DNA from: Bacillus sp. E(2018) | GTDB taxonomy: Bacteria; Bacillota; Bacilli; Bacillales; Fictibacillaceae | DNA: 64,000 nucleotides | Assembly: GCF_005503015.1 (NCBI RefSeq) | Contig: NZ_SCOL01000001.1 | Coordinates: 1,178,001 to 1,242,000 of the forward strand | Reading direction: 5' to 3' | Shown here: positions 17,074 through 25,957 of the stretch, one piece after another | How positions within the stretch are numbered: the stretch's first letter is position 1 | Layout: every line of letters starts with the position of its first letter | Position numbers and translations under genes: made by a program | The notes under the pieces: model-generated | The model's database searches: none | The model's input: only the letters and a program-made list of their open reading frames with translations | Told to the model about the DNA's origin: nothing

Positions 17074-19260
17074 ATGAAAAAGGGTTTATCGTTTCAAGCC
17101 TTAGGAAAATTTACATACCGTTTCCGTAAGCTCATTATAACATTTTGGGTTCTAACTACCATTCTCTTAGGCTTTTTTGCTGTTAAACTTCCTTCGATCT
17201 TAAGCGGAAGCGGGTTTGAAATGGATGGATCTTTCGCAAAAGTAGAAAACATTCTTCAAGATAAGTTCGATCAGCCGAAATCCTCTGTGATGCTCGTCTT
17301 TGATTCCAAAAAATACGCTCCACAAGACGCTGAGTATAAGGCATTTGTTATGGACACGATCAAACAGATGGATGGAGTCGACGATGTAGTAGCCATTCAA
17401 AGTCCTTATGATGTTCCTGAAAAAACAATAAAAGAGAACGTTTCTTTTGCATCTGTTCAATTTGATAAAAGTTTTGGAGATCTTAAAAAGTCGATTGATC
17501 AAATTCGTGAGAGAATGCCTGACGAAGATGAAATTTCAGTTTCGTTAACTGGAGGACCTGTGATCGCAGAAGATATGAATACCGCCAGTCAACATGATCT
17601 GGCAAGAGCAGAGGCGATCGGTATACCTGCAGCTTTAATCATTCTACTTCTCGCATTTGGCGGTTTGATCGCAGCAGGCTTACCCATTATTGTCGGATTA
17701 ATCTCGGTCGCAAGTTCACTTGGTCTTCTCTATTTTTACGGACAAACTACAAATGTGAGTATTTTCTTACTCAATGTTGTCCCTATGATCGGACTTGCAT
17801 TAGGAATAGATTTCGCTCTTCTACTCGTCAACCGCTTTCGTGAAGAGCTTCATCGTGGTGTTGAAAAAGCTACGATCATTTCTGTACAAACAGCTGGTCG
17901 TTCAATCGCCTTCTCAGGTTTATGTGTCTTCTTAGGACTATCTGGAATGCTGTTGATCGATATTGATATTTTTAAGACCGTTGCCATCGGAGGTATGGTC
18001 GTCGTAATCCTCTCGGTTTTGAATGCCATAACGTTTTTACCCGCTATGTTAGCTGTTCTTGGGCAGAGAGTGAACGCTTTAAAATTGTTTAAGACAAAAG
18101 AAAAATCAAAATCGGTTTGGCATAGCTTTGCAGCATTCGTAATGAAACGGCCTATTATCATGGCTGTGATCGCAGCTCTTGTTTTAGGTTTATCTGTTAC
18201 ACCTGTCAAAGATATGAGGCTATCCATACCAGAGGCCGACGCACTTCCACCAGATTATGAATCTAGGCTAGCTTTTGAAAAATTTGAAAAAACGTTCGGA
18301 GAAGATGAGCTATACCCGGTAACAATAGTTGCGGACTCTAAAAAATCTTTTTTAAAAGATAAAGAATCACTTTTAGCACTTGAAAAGCTGACCCAGGATC
18401 TTCAAAGCGAGAAAGAAGTAAATAAAACTGAATCTATCTTCACTTATACCAATTCATTAAACGGTTCAGAACTTTACCAAGCCCTCCAGACCGAGCAAGG
18501 CAAACAGCAGTTCTCACCTGTTCTGAAGCCTTTTATCAATGACGATACTGCTGTAATTAAAGCTTATCTATCCGTGGATGTGACAGGTGAAAAGGCGAAA
18601 CAGTTCGTCAAGAAATGGGAAAAAGAACATGAAGGTCTTTCCATTACCATAGGTGGCGTAACAAAGTTTAATCAAGAGATATTCGATGAGATCATCGAAA
18701 AAGCTCCTTATGGATTAGCTATCGTTCTCATAACAACACTGTTTATTCTCATGATTGCGTTCCGATCTGTATTTATTCCGGTAAAAGCAATCTTTATGAA
18801 CATGCTAAGCTTATCAGCTACTTTTGGAATTCTAGTCTGGATCTTCCAAAGCGGTGTCATCATGGAACCTGTTGATATCGGATTGATGATTCCCGTCTTT
18901 ACTTTTGGAATCGTCTTTGGCCTTAGCATGGATTACGAAGTCTTCTTGATCTCTAGAATTCAGGAGATTTACGAAGAGACTGGTGATAATGATCGTGCAA
19001 CTCTACTTGGCTTAACTTCCACATCTAAGATCATTACTTCAGCTGCAGCGATCATGATCGTAATCACAGGTTCGTTTGCTTTTACAAACGTCATGCCTGT
19101 TAAACAAATCGGAATAGCAATTGCTCTTGCCATATTTATAGATGCAACGATCGTAAGGATGATCTTCGTACCGTCTCTCATGAAACTTCTTGGAGACTGG
19201 AACTGGTGGATGCCATTCAGAAAGAGAATAGAGAAAAAGCAAAGCGGCACCCTTTCTTAA
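17074..19260 (+). CDS. MMPL/RND-family membrane exporter
   Basis: A 728-residue transporter of the MMPL subfamily of RND proteins, resembling B. subtilis YdfJ. Twelve membrane helices are arranged 1+5+1+5 with two extracytoplasmic domains (about residues 45-195 and 385-545). The fourth-helix region has IGLALGIDFALLLVNRFREEL and the second repeat FGIVFGLSMDYEVFLISRIQEIYEETG, in which the Asp-Tyr pairs are the proton-relay residues of MMPL proteins. Export of lipids or drugs is likely; the substrate is unknown. ATG 17074 follows GGAGGCTCC. A terminator overlaps its stop codon. Confidence 0.9.
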   Translation: MKKGLSFQALGKFTYRFRKLIITFWVLTTILLGFFAVKLPSILSGSGFEMDGSFAKVENILQDKFDQPKSSVMLVFDSKKYAPQDAEYKAFVMDTIKQMDGVDDVVAIQSPYDVPEKTIKENVSFASVQFDKSFGDLKKSIDQIRERMPDEDEISVSLTGGPVIAEDMNTASQHDLARAEAIGIPAALIILLLAFGGLIAAGLPIIVGLISVASSLGLLYFYGQTTNVSIFLLNVVPMIGLALGIDFALLLVNRFREELHRGVEKATIISVQTAGRSIAFSGLCVFLGLSGMLLIDIDIFKTVAIGGMVVVILSVLNAITFLPAMLAVLGQRVNALKLFKTKEKSKSVWHSFAAFVMKRPIIMAVIAALVLGLSVTPVKDMRLSIPEADALPPDYESRLAFEKFEKTFGEDELYPVTIVADSKKSFLKDKESLLALEKLTQDLQSEKEVNKTESIFTYTNSLNGSELYQALQTEQGKQQFSPVLKPFINDDTAVIKAYLSVDVTGEKAKQFVKKWEKEHEGLSITIGGVTKFNQEIFDEIIEKAPYGLAIVLITTLFILMIAFRSVFIPVKAIFMNMLSLSATFGILVWIFQSGVIMEPVDIGLMIPVFTFGIVFGLSMDYEVFLISRIQEIYEETGDNDRATLLGLTSTSKIITSAAAIMIVITGSFAFTNVMPVKQIGIAIALAIFIDATIVRMIFVPSLMKLLGDWNWWMPFRKRIEKKQSGTLS

Positions 19261-19275
19261 AGGGATGCCGTTTTT
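19245..19275 (+). terminator. Terminator overlapping the MMPL stop codon
   Basis: CGGCACCCTTT pairs with AAAGGGATGCCG (one mismatch) around CTTA, followed by five T. The stem begins within the last codons of the gene. Confidence 0.85.
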
Positions 19276-19350
19276 CAAAGTAATTGTGGGAAAACGAAAC
19301 ATTATATCCTATAATAAAAATAGCTAGTCTCATATTTAAGGGGTGTTCAT

Positions 19351-19938
19351 ATGTTTGAAATGATCATTATTCTTTTACTTTCTTATTTCCTTGGCTCGAT
19401 CCCCTTTGCACTCTTAGTTGGAAAAATAGGATACGGCATTGACATCAGAGAACATGGAAGCGGTAACTTAGGCGGTACGAACACATTTAGAACGCTAGGT
19501 AAAAAAGCTGGTTTTATTGTATCAGCAGCAGATGTATTAAAAGGAACACTAGCTGCAAGCTTACCTATATTACTCGATGTTGATCTTCACCCTCTCATTG
19601 CAGGGGTTCCGGCTGTAATCGGTCATTGTTATCCGGTTTTCGCAAAATTTAAAGGCGGCAAAGCGGTTGCTACTTCTGGCGGCGTTCTGCTATTTGCTCA
19701 ACCCTTATTGTTTGTACTTGTTCTGTTCACTTTCTTTTTGACATTATACATAAGTAAATACGTGTCTCTGTCATCAATCATGGCTGGAGTAGGCTCGGTT
19801 GTACTAAGTTTTTTCATAGCTGGCGATTGGCTGACGACGTATATCCTGATCGGCTTTACATTGTTCTTAATCTATAGACACCGGCAAAATATTGTAAGAA
19901 TCGCTAAGAAAACAGAGCCCAAAGTAAAATGGATCTAA
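19351..19938 (+). CDS. plsY: Glycerol-3-phosphate acyltransferase PlsY
   Basis: Transfers the acyl group from acyl-phosphate to sn-glycerol-3-phosphate, the first committed step of phospholipid synthesis, in the membrane with PlsX. The 195-residue protein has about seven membrane helices. The three conserved cytoplasmic motifs are visible: [17 protein letters not shown] (motif 1), [21 protein letters not shown] (motif 2 region) and [10 protein letters not shown] near the end (motif 3). Gly in GGTN replaces the more usual Ala of GATN. ATG 19351 follows AAGGGGTG. B. subtilis places plsY near parC/parE; here it has other neighbours. Confidence 0.94.
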   Translation: MFEMIIILLLSYFLGSIPFALLVGKIGYGIDIREHGSGNLGGTNTFRTLGKKAGFIVSAADVLKGTLAASLPILLDVDLHPLIAGVPAVIGHCYPVFAKFKGGKAVATSGGVLLFAQPLLFVLVLFTFFLTLYISKYVSLSSIMAGVGSVVLSFFIAGDWLTTYILIGFTLFLIYRHRQNIVRIAKKTEPKVKWI

Positions 19939-19969
19939 GAATCGTTCTTTTAAAGAGCGGTTCTTTTTT
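19939..19969 (+). terminator. Terminator after plsY
   Basis: GAATCGTTCTTT pairs with AGAGCGGTTC (with G-T pairs) and six T follow on the plus strand, one base after the stop. Confidence 0.82.
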
Positions 19970-20190
19970 ATTTTCGGGCCTAGATCCCTTACTTCCATTT
20001 TTTAATGAAAGGTTGACTTACTACCCATTAATCCATGTTCTTTTGATAAAAGTCGAAAAATAGGCTCTTCTCCTAAAAAAGTACAGGCGATTTCACTAAA
20101 AACTCCGCATTTGTCCGTGTCCGTTTAGGTGCTTTGGTCATATGGTGTAATGTGACGTTGACCTAGACTTAAATATTTGGAGGGACTGAA

Positions 20191-20448
20191 ATGGAAAATA
20201 AAAAAATGAATATGCCTTATGGTGACAATATGAACATCAACATGAAGCCGGTAGCAAACATGCCGATTCATCATGGTGAGTATGGTGGAGGTTATGGTGG
20301 CTATGGACACGGATGCGGCTTTTTAATCATTGTTGTTCTATTCATCCTGTTGATCATTATCGGTGCTACTGCGTTTCATTGTAAAGAAGAAGAACATGAC
20401 TGTGATGAATCATCATCTTCATCTTCGTCTTCATCCTCATCTCATTAA
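20191..20448 (+). CDS. YjcZ-like small membrane protein with acidic poly-Ser tail
   Basis: An 85-residue protein. A glycine/tyrosine-rich stretch (GEYGGGYGGYGHGCG, residues 30-44) leads into one hydrophobic helix FLIIVVLFILLIIIGATAF, the core of the YjcZ family of short sporulation membrane proteins. It differs from typical 25-50 residue YjcZ proteins by a Met/Asn-rich N-terminal extension of about 30 residues and by a C-terminal tail: KEEEHDCDE followed by eleven serines and a histidine. The serines use five different codon spellings, so this is not simple slippage of one triplet. ATG 20191 follows GGAGGGACTG. A sporulation role is inferred from the family only. Confidence 0.72.
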   Translation: MENKKMNMPYGDNMNINMKPVANMPIHHGEYGGGYGGYGHGCGFLIIVVLFILLIIIGATAFHCKEEEHDCDESSSSSSSSSSSH

Positions 20449-20468
20449 GTCATCATATTCTAAAAAAA

Positions 20469-20500
20469 GAAAGAGAGAAGCAGATCAGCTTCTCTCTTTC
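20469..20500. terminator. Bidirectional terminator between the YjcZ-like gene and brxA
   Basis: GAAAGAGAGAAGC pairs perfectly with GCTTCTCTCTTTC around a six-base AGATCA loop; a T-rich flank lies on the minus side and a weaker one on the plus side. Confidence 0.82.
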
Positions 20501-20537
20501 TTATGTTATTAAATCCTATACTTCAAGAAGTAGGAAA

Positions 20538-20966
20538 TTAACAATGCTCATCATATGCCCCAAGAAGATTCTCGAGAATTTCTTCAGGCGCATGATTTTC
20601 AATGTTATGACGATGAATAAAGTGAACAACTTTTCCATCCTTTAATACTGCCATCGACGGAGAAGATGGTGGAATTTCGCCAAAGAATTCTCTCATTTGA
20701 GCTGTCGCTTCTTTATCTTGACCCGCAAAAACAGTCACAAACTGGTCAGGTTTTACAGAATGATTAATGGATGCTACAGCGACCGGACGAGCAAGTCCAG
20801 CAGCACAACCACAGACTGAGTTGATCACAACAAGTGCTGTTCCTTCTGTTTCTTGCATAAAATAATTAACTTCTTCTGGTGTTTTTAATTCTTCAAATCC
20901 GGCACGCGTTAGTTCGTCTCTCATCGGCTGAGCCATCTGTTTCATATATTCTTCATAAGCATTCAT
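20538..20966 (-). CDS. brxA: Bacilliredoxin BrxA/BrxB family (YphP)
   Basis: Removes bacillithiol from S-bacillithiolated proteins after oxidative stress. The 142-residue thioredoxin-fold protein carries the bacilliredoxin CGC motif at residues 52-54 in NSVCGCAAGLARP. The PSSPSMAVLKDGKVVHFIHRH stretch and the C-terminal AYDEHC cysteine are shared with B. subtilis YphP; an AYEEYM N-terminus points to BrxA rather than BrxB (YqiW), although paralogue choice is not certain. ATG 20966 follows CAGGAGGA. It presumably works with a BrxB paralogue and the YpdA reductase elsewhere in the genome. Confidence 0.92.
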   Translation of the reverse strand: MNAYEEYMKQMAQPMRDELTRAGFEELKTPEEVNYFMQETEGTALVVINSVCGCAAGLARPVAVASINHSVKPDQFVTVFAGQDKEATAQMREFFGEIPPSSPSMAVLKDGKVVHFIHRHNIENHAPEEILENLLGAYDEHC

Positions 20967-21024
20967 GATTTATTCCTCCTGAAAACGATTCATTTACATA
21001 CAATGTTATTATAACGTAAACGGA

Positions 21025-21696
21025 CTAGCTTTTTAAAATGTTTCTGCTTATCTCATGGATCTTCTTGTTCTCCATAATTTTTACGGATTCATTATGGGTG
21101 TTGAAAGCGTCTTGTATCATCGTTTTTGCAACAGAGCTAGATTCTACCGGTTCATATTTCTTAGGATAGATAAAAGGAAGGGCTTTATAAAGTTTTTCAG
21201 CCAATCTTTCTCCGAACCTGAACTCTTCACGATCTCCGATCAGTAAAGACGGTCTTACAATCGTCAACGATGGGAAATTCATAGAGATCAAATGAGACTC
21301 CATATTCCCCTTCACACGATTGTAAAAAAAGGTAGACTTTGCATGAGCACCCATAGCGGAAATAACAGAAACATGCTGTATATTTAACTTGTGAGCAAGT
21401 TTTCCTAATTTCACCGGAATATGTAGATCTACTTCTTCAAAAGCTTTTTTGGATTTTACTTTATTCATCGTTGTTCCGATACAGATGAACATAACATCCC
21501 CTTCTGTTAGTTCTATGCTGTAATCAGATGCAGTAAAATCAAATATCACTTCTTTAATCTTTTCATGCTTCATACCCGAAGACTTTCTAACTAGCAAGAT
21601 AATCTCTTTACACTGTGGATCATTCAATAATTGCTTAACCACTTCTTTTCCTACTAATCCGCTTGAGCCAGCAACAATAACAGTTTTCTTATTCAT
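21025..21696 (-). CDS. NAD(P)-binding atypical SDR protein, YraR-like
   Basis: A 223-residue Rossmann protein with the dinucleotide motif IVAGSSGLVGKEVV near the N-terminus. It has the atypical-SDR landmarks FICIGTTMNKVKSKKAFEEVD, SVISAMGAHAKS (in place of the active-site serine/tyrosine region) and YNRVKGNMES (YxxxK-like). This is the architecture of B. subtilis YraR and related HTATIP2-like oxidoreductases. Substrate unknown. ATG 21696 follows AAAGGACC. Divergent from the SDR gene at 21755, with 58 bases between the two starts. Confidence 0.8.
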   Translation of the reverse strand: MNKKTVIVAGSSGLVGKEVVKQLLNDPQCKEIILLVRKSSGMKHEKIKEVIFDFTASDYSIELTEGDVMFICIGTTMNKVKSKKAFEEVDLHIPVKLGKLAHKLNIQHVSVISAMGAHAKSTFFYNRVKGNMESHLISMNFPSLTIVRPSLLIGDREEFRFGERLAEKLYKALPFIYPKKYEPVESSSVAKTMIQDAFNTHNESVKIMENKKIHEISRNILKS

Positions 21697-21754
21697 GTGT
21701 TACGGTCCTTTCTGTTACGAGTAAACTTATCTTATCATGCTGAGGTGTATAACG

Positions 21755-22819
21755 ATGAACCATACTTATTTTATCACCGGTTATCCAGGATTTATAGCTT
21801 CAAAGCTCGTAAGCGCTCTTCAAACAAAGTATCCTTCTTCTATGTTTTATTTATTGATCTTAAAGCATGAACGTGACATCGCAGAGAAAAAACTAAGAAC
21901 TCAACCTGGAAACATACATCTAGTCGAAGGAGATATTACAAAACACAATCTAGGTCTAGCCTCTCACACGATAGAAGTTCTTAACAAACGTGTTACACAT
22001 TGTGTTCATCTTGCTGCTCTTTATGATCTCACTGTTGCTTATGAACCTGCCTATCTTTGTAATGTTATCGGTACAAAAAACGTCATATCTTTTGTTGAAA
22101 ATTGCCCGAGCTTAGAGCGTTTTTGTTATTTCAGTACAGCTTATGTTTCAGGAGACGAAAAAGGATTAATCATGGAAAGCGACATTAGTAAGCCTAGTCG
22201 GTTTCGTAATTATTATGAACAGACAAAACACGAAGCAGAAGTGCAAGTCCGTGATAGAATGAATGAAGTTCCGATCACAATTATCCGACCGGGTATAATT
22301 GTAGGTGATTCCAAGACAGGAGAAACGCTCAAGTTTGATGGCCCCTATTTTATGATGCAATTTTTAAAACGGCTTGCTAAGTTTCCCATTCCGTATATCG
22401 GAAAAACATCTTCCAAAATACACCTAGTTCCTGTCGATTTCATTATTGACGCTTCAGTATTTCTCATGCACGAGAATGTCGGTACATGCAAAACGTATCA
22501 TGTACTAAGTCCAGATTCACCTTCCATACAGGAAGCATATACTTCTTTATGTCAAGAGCTACTAGGAAAAAGCCCAAGCTGGACGTTGAATAGGAGAATA
22601 GCTGAACAGTGTTTATCCTTTTCACATGTATCGAAATGGCTTGGTGTACCTTTAGAAACTCTTTCCTATTTTTCTCATGATGCGAAATACGATACTTCAC
22701 AACTCGTAAAAGATCTAGAAGGATCAGGAATTGAATGTCGACCGTTCAATGAGTATGTAGGTTCGATGGTACACTATTATAAAAACAACGCTCATGACAA
22801 AAACCTAATACGCTATTAA
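21755..22819 (+). CDS. Extended SDR oxidoreductase, thioester-reductase-like
   Basis: A 354-residue extended short-chain dehydrogenase with NAD-binding motif TGYPGFIASKLV at residues 8-19, HLAALYDLTV, a catalytic Ser in CYFSTAYVSG and YYEQTKHEAE carrying the YxxxK pair. This order resembles the NAD_binding_4 / thioester reductase domain found in fatty acyl reductases. The substrate is unknown; a lipid or acyl-thioester intermediate is plausible. ATG 21755 follows GAGGTG at seven bases; an ATG at 21737 precedes that site. It ends in a strong bidirectional terminator. Confidence 0.85.
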   Translation: MNHTYFITGYPGFIASKLVSALQTKYPSSMFYLLILKHERDIAEKKLRTQPGNIHLVEGDITKHNLGLASHTIEVLNKRVTHCVHLAALYDLTVAYEPAYLCNVIGTKNVISFVENCPSLERFCYFSTAYVSGDEKGLIMESDISKPSRFRNYYEQTKHEAEVQVRDRMNEVPITIIRPGIIVGDSKTGETLKFDGPYFMMQFLKRLAKFPIPYIGKTSSKIHLVPVDFIIDASVFLMHENVGTCKTYHVLSPDSPSIQEAYTSLCQELLGKSPSWTLNRRIAEQCLSFSHVSKWLGVPLETLSYFSHDAKYDTSQLVKDLEGSGIECRPFNEYVGSMVHYYKNNAHDKNLIRY

Positions 22820-22850
22820 AAAAGGGTGACGAATCACGTCACCCTTTTTT
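22818..22850. terminator. Bidirectional terminator after the SDR gene
   Basis: AAAAAAGGGTGACG pairs perfectly with CGTCACCCTTTTTT around AATCA; the T-run is part of the stem on both strands. Confidence 0.92.
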
Positions 22851-22937
22851 CTAATGATTATTGTTACAAACGTTAAGGTGAAACGGTCCCTTTATTAAAA
22901 GTGCCTCTACAGCCGTCTATCTATCATCATTCCTAAA

Positions 22938-23618
22938 TCAACCAAGTGTTTCAATCTCTACACTACGAATACCCTCAATCTTTTTCACATCATCATATAG
23001 ATCAGTTGTGTATCTTTTTTCATAGATGGATGCTGCCATCTCCATTTTTTTGTAGTCATTCTCAAGATCTTTTATTCTAACGTTTACGATCTTTACTTTC
23101 AGCTCATTGATCTCTTTCATCACATCACTCATAATGGTGTCTGGGTTAACAACCAATTTTAACTTAATATCAATCTGTCTTAATGCTTTTGGCCCGATCC
23201 ATTTCATAATAAGAGGAATCAGTTCAACACTGATAAGAATTAAAAAAGCACCTGCAGCAGCCTCTTTATAGAAACCTGCTCCGGCAGCAATTCCTAACCC
23301 AGATGCTCCCCATATCATAGCTGCGGTTGTTAGTCCTGAAATCACATCGTTGCTTCTTCTTAAGATAACACCTGCACCAAGAAAACCAATCCCACTAACG
23401 ATCTGAGCTGCTAAACGCATAGGATCCATGACTGTTTGACCTGATAGAAGTGAAAATTGTCTAGCAGATTCTATGCTGACAATCGTGAGCAAACAACTGC
23501 TGATGGAGATAACAAGGCTCGTTTTAAGACCAACGGGTTTATTCTTCAACTCCCTCTCAATTCCGATAATCAACCCGAAGAATGCCGACATTCCAAGTTT
23601 AACTAAGACAAGACTCAT
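22938..23618 (-). CDS. MgtC/SapB family membrane protein
   Basis: A 226-residue member of the MgtC/SapB family. The hydrophobic N-terminal part (residues 1-135, four to five helices) has the conserved IGIERELKNKPVGLKTS, RLAAQIVSGIGFLGAG and TTAAMIWGASGLGIAAG motifs. The C-terminal soluble domain (about 150-226) looks ACT-like. In other bacteria MgtC proteins are needed for growth at low magnesium and modulate the F-type ATPase; the role in Bacillus is less clear. No magnesium riboswitch is evident in the 5' region. ATG 23618 follows GAGAGGTG. Confidence 0.9.
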   Translation of the reverse strand: MSLVLVKLGMSAFFGLIIGIERELKNKPVGLKTSLVISISSCLLTIVSIESARQFSLLSGQTVMDPMRLAAQIVSGIGFLGAGVILRRSNDVISGLTTAAMIWGASGLGIAAGAGFYKEAAAGAFLILISVELIPLIMKWIGPKALRQIDIKLKLVVNPDTIMSDVMKEINELKVKIVNVRIKDLENDYKKMEMAASIYEKRYTTDLYDDVKKIEGIRSVEIETLG

Positions 23619-23707
23619 GATGTTTACACCTCTCTCCTGTTTTTGCCCTTATTTAATAATACGCAAATCATCCCATTAAATCCTTCTAACTTCAAGAACG
23701 ATTCCCG

Positions 23708-23736
23708 TTGAATCATAACGTTCCTCCGTATATAAT
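23708..23736 (+). promoter_or_regulatory. Sigma-A promoter of the DUF485-symporter operon
   Basis: TTGAAT and TATAAT are separated by exactly 17 bases, a near-consensus vegetative promoter about 90 bases before the DUF485 start. Confidence 0.75.
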
Positions 23737-23827
23737 AGAAATTGATTTTATCAGAATATAAAGATTATTCAGTAAAAGGAGGTGTGAATACTAGGTTGAT
23801 TTAACTTAATAAGAGGAGGAAAATGCA

Positions 23828-24163
23828 TTGTTACCAAAAAAACAGCAAAATTTTGAACACTCAAGGTACAGCGAAATCGTGAACACGAACCAATTTCAGC
23901 AATTAATGGCTGAGAAAAAACGTTTCATCCTGCCAATGACCGTGTTTTTTTTACTGTTTTACTTCAGCCTTCCTATCCTAACTGCTTATACAGATGTACT
24001 AAATCAGAATGCGATCGGTGACATCACTTGGGCTTGGATTTTCGCTTTCGCTCAGTTCATTATGACATGGGCTTTGTGTATGATCTATACAAAACGAGCC
24101 AAGCGCTTTGACGAACTCGCTGAAAAAGTGATAGCTGATATGGACAAGGAGGCTTCCTCATGA
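23828..24163 (+). CDS. DUF485 membrane protein, symporter partner
   Basis: A 111-residue membrane protein of the DUF485 (YjcH) family, with two helices (about residues 33-55 and 70-92) and charged ends. In many bacteria this gene directly precedes actP and the two are cotranscribed; the small protein is thought to assist the symporter. The start is TTG 23828 behind AGGAGGAAAA. An ATG at 23823 is out of frame. The stop overlaps the next start as ATGA, so translation is coupled. Confidence 0.88.
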   Translation: MLPKKQQNFEHSRYSEIVNTNQFQQLMAEKKRFILPMTVFFLLFYFSLPILTAYTDVLNQNAIGDITWAWIFAFAQFIMTWALCMIYTKRAKRFDELAEKVIADMDKEASS

Positions 24164-25701
24164 ATGGTACAGCATTTTCTTTATTTTTAGGAATCGTTGC
24201 TCTTACTTTAGTCATTACCTATTTTGCTTCTAAGAAAACAAAAACAACGAGTGATTTCTACACAGCTGATGGCGGATTGACCGGAATGCAGAATGGACTT
24301 GCTATCGCAGGAGACTATATGTCAGCTGCTTCATTCTTAGGAATTGCGGGCACGATCGCATTATCTGGGTTTGATGGCTTCTTTTATAGCATCGGCTTTC
24401 TTGTGGCATATCTTGTCGTGCTGTTCTTAGTAGCTGAACCTCTTCGGAATCTAGGGAAGTATACGATGGCTGATATGATTGCTGCGAGGTTTAATGATAA
24501 GAAGGTTCGTGGTGTTGCTGCACTGAACACGATGGCGATCTCTACCTTTTATATGGTCGCCCAATTAGTAGGTGCTGGTGCTCTTATCAAACTATTACTA
24601 GGTATTGAGTACATATATTCGGTACTTATCGTAGGAGTATTGATGACGGTTTATGTGGTATTCGGTGGTATGACTGCAACATCATGGGTACAAATCGTAA
24701 AAGCCATTCTTTTGATGCTTGGTACGTTTATCATTTCTGTTATGGTGTTCGCTAAGTTTGGTTTTAGCTTTACTGAGATGTTCAATCAAGTGAAAAGTGC
24801 CACACCACTGGGCGATTCGTTTTTGAACCCCGGTAATAAGTTCAAAGATCCGCTTGATACGATCTCTTTAAACTTAGCACTTGTCTTAGGAACTGCAGGT
24901 CTTCCTCATATACTTATCCGTTTCTTTACGGTAAAAGATGCTCCTACTGCCAGAAAATCCGTTGTTTATGCAACTTGGCTAATCGGAGCGTTTTACATCA
25001 TGACGATCTTTTTAGGATTTGGTGCTGCAGCTTTTGTAGGACAAGATCAGATCGTGGCTGCAAATGCAGCTGGAAATATGGCAGCTCCACTGTTAGCCGA
25101 AGTCCTCGGTGGAGAATTTCTTTTTGCATTTGTTTCTGCTGTTGCGTTCGCTACCATCCTAGCCGTCGTAGCTGGGTTGGTTTTGTCAGCGGCTTCTGCT
25201 TTCGCTCATGACTTTTATACACACATCGTTCGAAAAGGTCATGCATCAGAAAAAGAACAGATGAAAGCCGCCAAATGGGCTTCAGTAGGGGTAGCGATCA
25301 TCTCCATCATACTGGCATTATTCGCACAAAAATTAAATGTCGCTTTCTTAGTCTCTCTCGCCTTTGCTGTAGCAGCTAGTGCGAACCTTCCTATCATTCT
25401 TTTAACGATTTTTTGGAAGCGCTTTAATACAGCGGGAGCCGTAACGGGGATGCTAGTTGGACTCATTAGTTCACTTGTATTAGTAATGATCTCGCCAAGT
25501 GTATGGTCTCCTGTAGAAGGAGCGGCAATTCTTACGGGCGAAGCGATCTTTCCACTTGCTAACCCAGGTATTGTTTCCATACCACTAGGGTTCTTAGGCG
25601 CTATCATCGGAACGATGCTAACTAAACCATCAGATGTTGATAAGTTTAATGAAATTTTAGTAAAAGCAAATACAGGGTCTGGCCTTCGTAAAGGTGCATG
25701 A
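24160..25701 (+). CDS. Sodium:solute symporter, cation/acetate (ActP) type
   Basis: A 513-residue SSS-family transporter with about 13 membrane helices. The ActP-like signatures are FYTADGGLTGMQNGLAIAGDYMSAASFLG (region near residue 27-56), MADMIAARF, and the DxxSAAS-type core motif. It probably carries acetate or another short carboxylate with sodium. DUF485 upstream supports the ActP branch. The gene ends at 25701 without a clear terminator; a dispersed repeat with GC-rich hairpins follows at 25727 and could shape the 3' end. Confidence 0.9.
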   Translation: MNGTAFSLFLGIVALTLVITYFASKKTKTTSDFYTADGGLTGMQNGLAIAGDYMSAASFLGIAGTIALSGFDGFFYSIGFLVAYLVVLFLVAEPLRNLGKYTMADMIAARFNDKKVRGVAALNTMAISTFYMVAQLVGAGALIKLLLGIEYIYSVLIVGVLMTVYVVFGGMTATSWVQIVKAILLMLGTFIISVMVFAKFGFSFTEMFNQVKSATPLGDSFLNPGNKFKDPLDTISLNLALVLGTAGLPHILIRFFTVKDAPTARKSVVYATWLIGAFYIMTIFLGFGAAAFVGQDQIVAANAAGNMAAPLLAEVLGGEFLFAFVSAVAFATILAVVAGLVLSAASAFAHDFYTHIVRKGHASEKEQMKAAKWASVGVAIISIILALFAQKLNVAFLVSLAFAVAASANLPIILLTIFWKRFNTAGAVTGMLVGLISSLVLVMISPSVWSPVEGAAILTGEAIFPLANPGIVSIPLGFLGAIIGTMLTKPSDVDKFNEILVKANTGSGLRKGA

Positions 25702-25726
25702 TGATAAAAGGCTGTTTTTGTATTCA

Positions 25727-25912
25727 CTGTTGCTATTGAAAGTATTAATTTCCGTTTCAGATGCTCGCTTCCTTGGGGCAGGCGGTGAGCCACATTCGTA
25801 CGTTTCTGTATAAGTGTCTCACCTGCCCGCCTGTCCCACAGGAGTCTCGCATCCTCCACTTCAATCAAAAGTCGAGGAAGGGAATAAAAAAACTTAAAGG
25901 CAACAATCTTTT
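25727..25912. repeat. Dispersed palindromic repeat, copy A
   Basis: About 186 bp. The edges are TGTTGC / GCAACA inverted ends; the core has GGGGCAGGCGGTGAGCC and its imperfect complement CTCACCTGCCCGCCTGTCCC, able to form a long hairpin. It is nearly the reverse complement of copy B at 44329. No open reading frame or transposase is present. It lies between the convergent symporter and APC permease genes. Confidence 0.8.
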
Positions 25913-25925
25913 ACAAAGAGCTATA

Positions 25926-25957
25926 AAAAAAACCGGCTATTAATCAGCCGGTTTTTT
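25926..25957. terminator. Terminator after the APC permease
   Basis: AACCGGCT pairs with AGCCGGTT around seven bases; eight T follow on the minus strand and six on the plus. The stem includes the permease stop codon. Confidence 0.88.

Noticed and set aside
17850..18227. Minus-strand frame opposite the MMPL gene
   Set aside because: A shadow of a long hydrophobic gene with no initiation site.
20410..20445. TCN-rich tract as a microsatellite or phase-variable repeat
   Set aside because: The eleven Ser codons are a mixture of TCA, TCT, TCG and TCC, so the DNA is not a pure repeat prone to slippage. It is reported as a protein tail instead.
23619..23827. Possible magnesium riboswitch near mgtC
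   Set aside because: The leader of mgtC is short and shows no M-box-like helices; the gap is explained by the divergent sigma-A promoter of the symporter operon.
25239..25868. Minus-strand frame of 209 codons opposite the symporter
   Set aside because: It is the reverse frame of a conserved membrane transporter and runs into a dispersed repeat; no start signal or family pattern.
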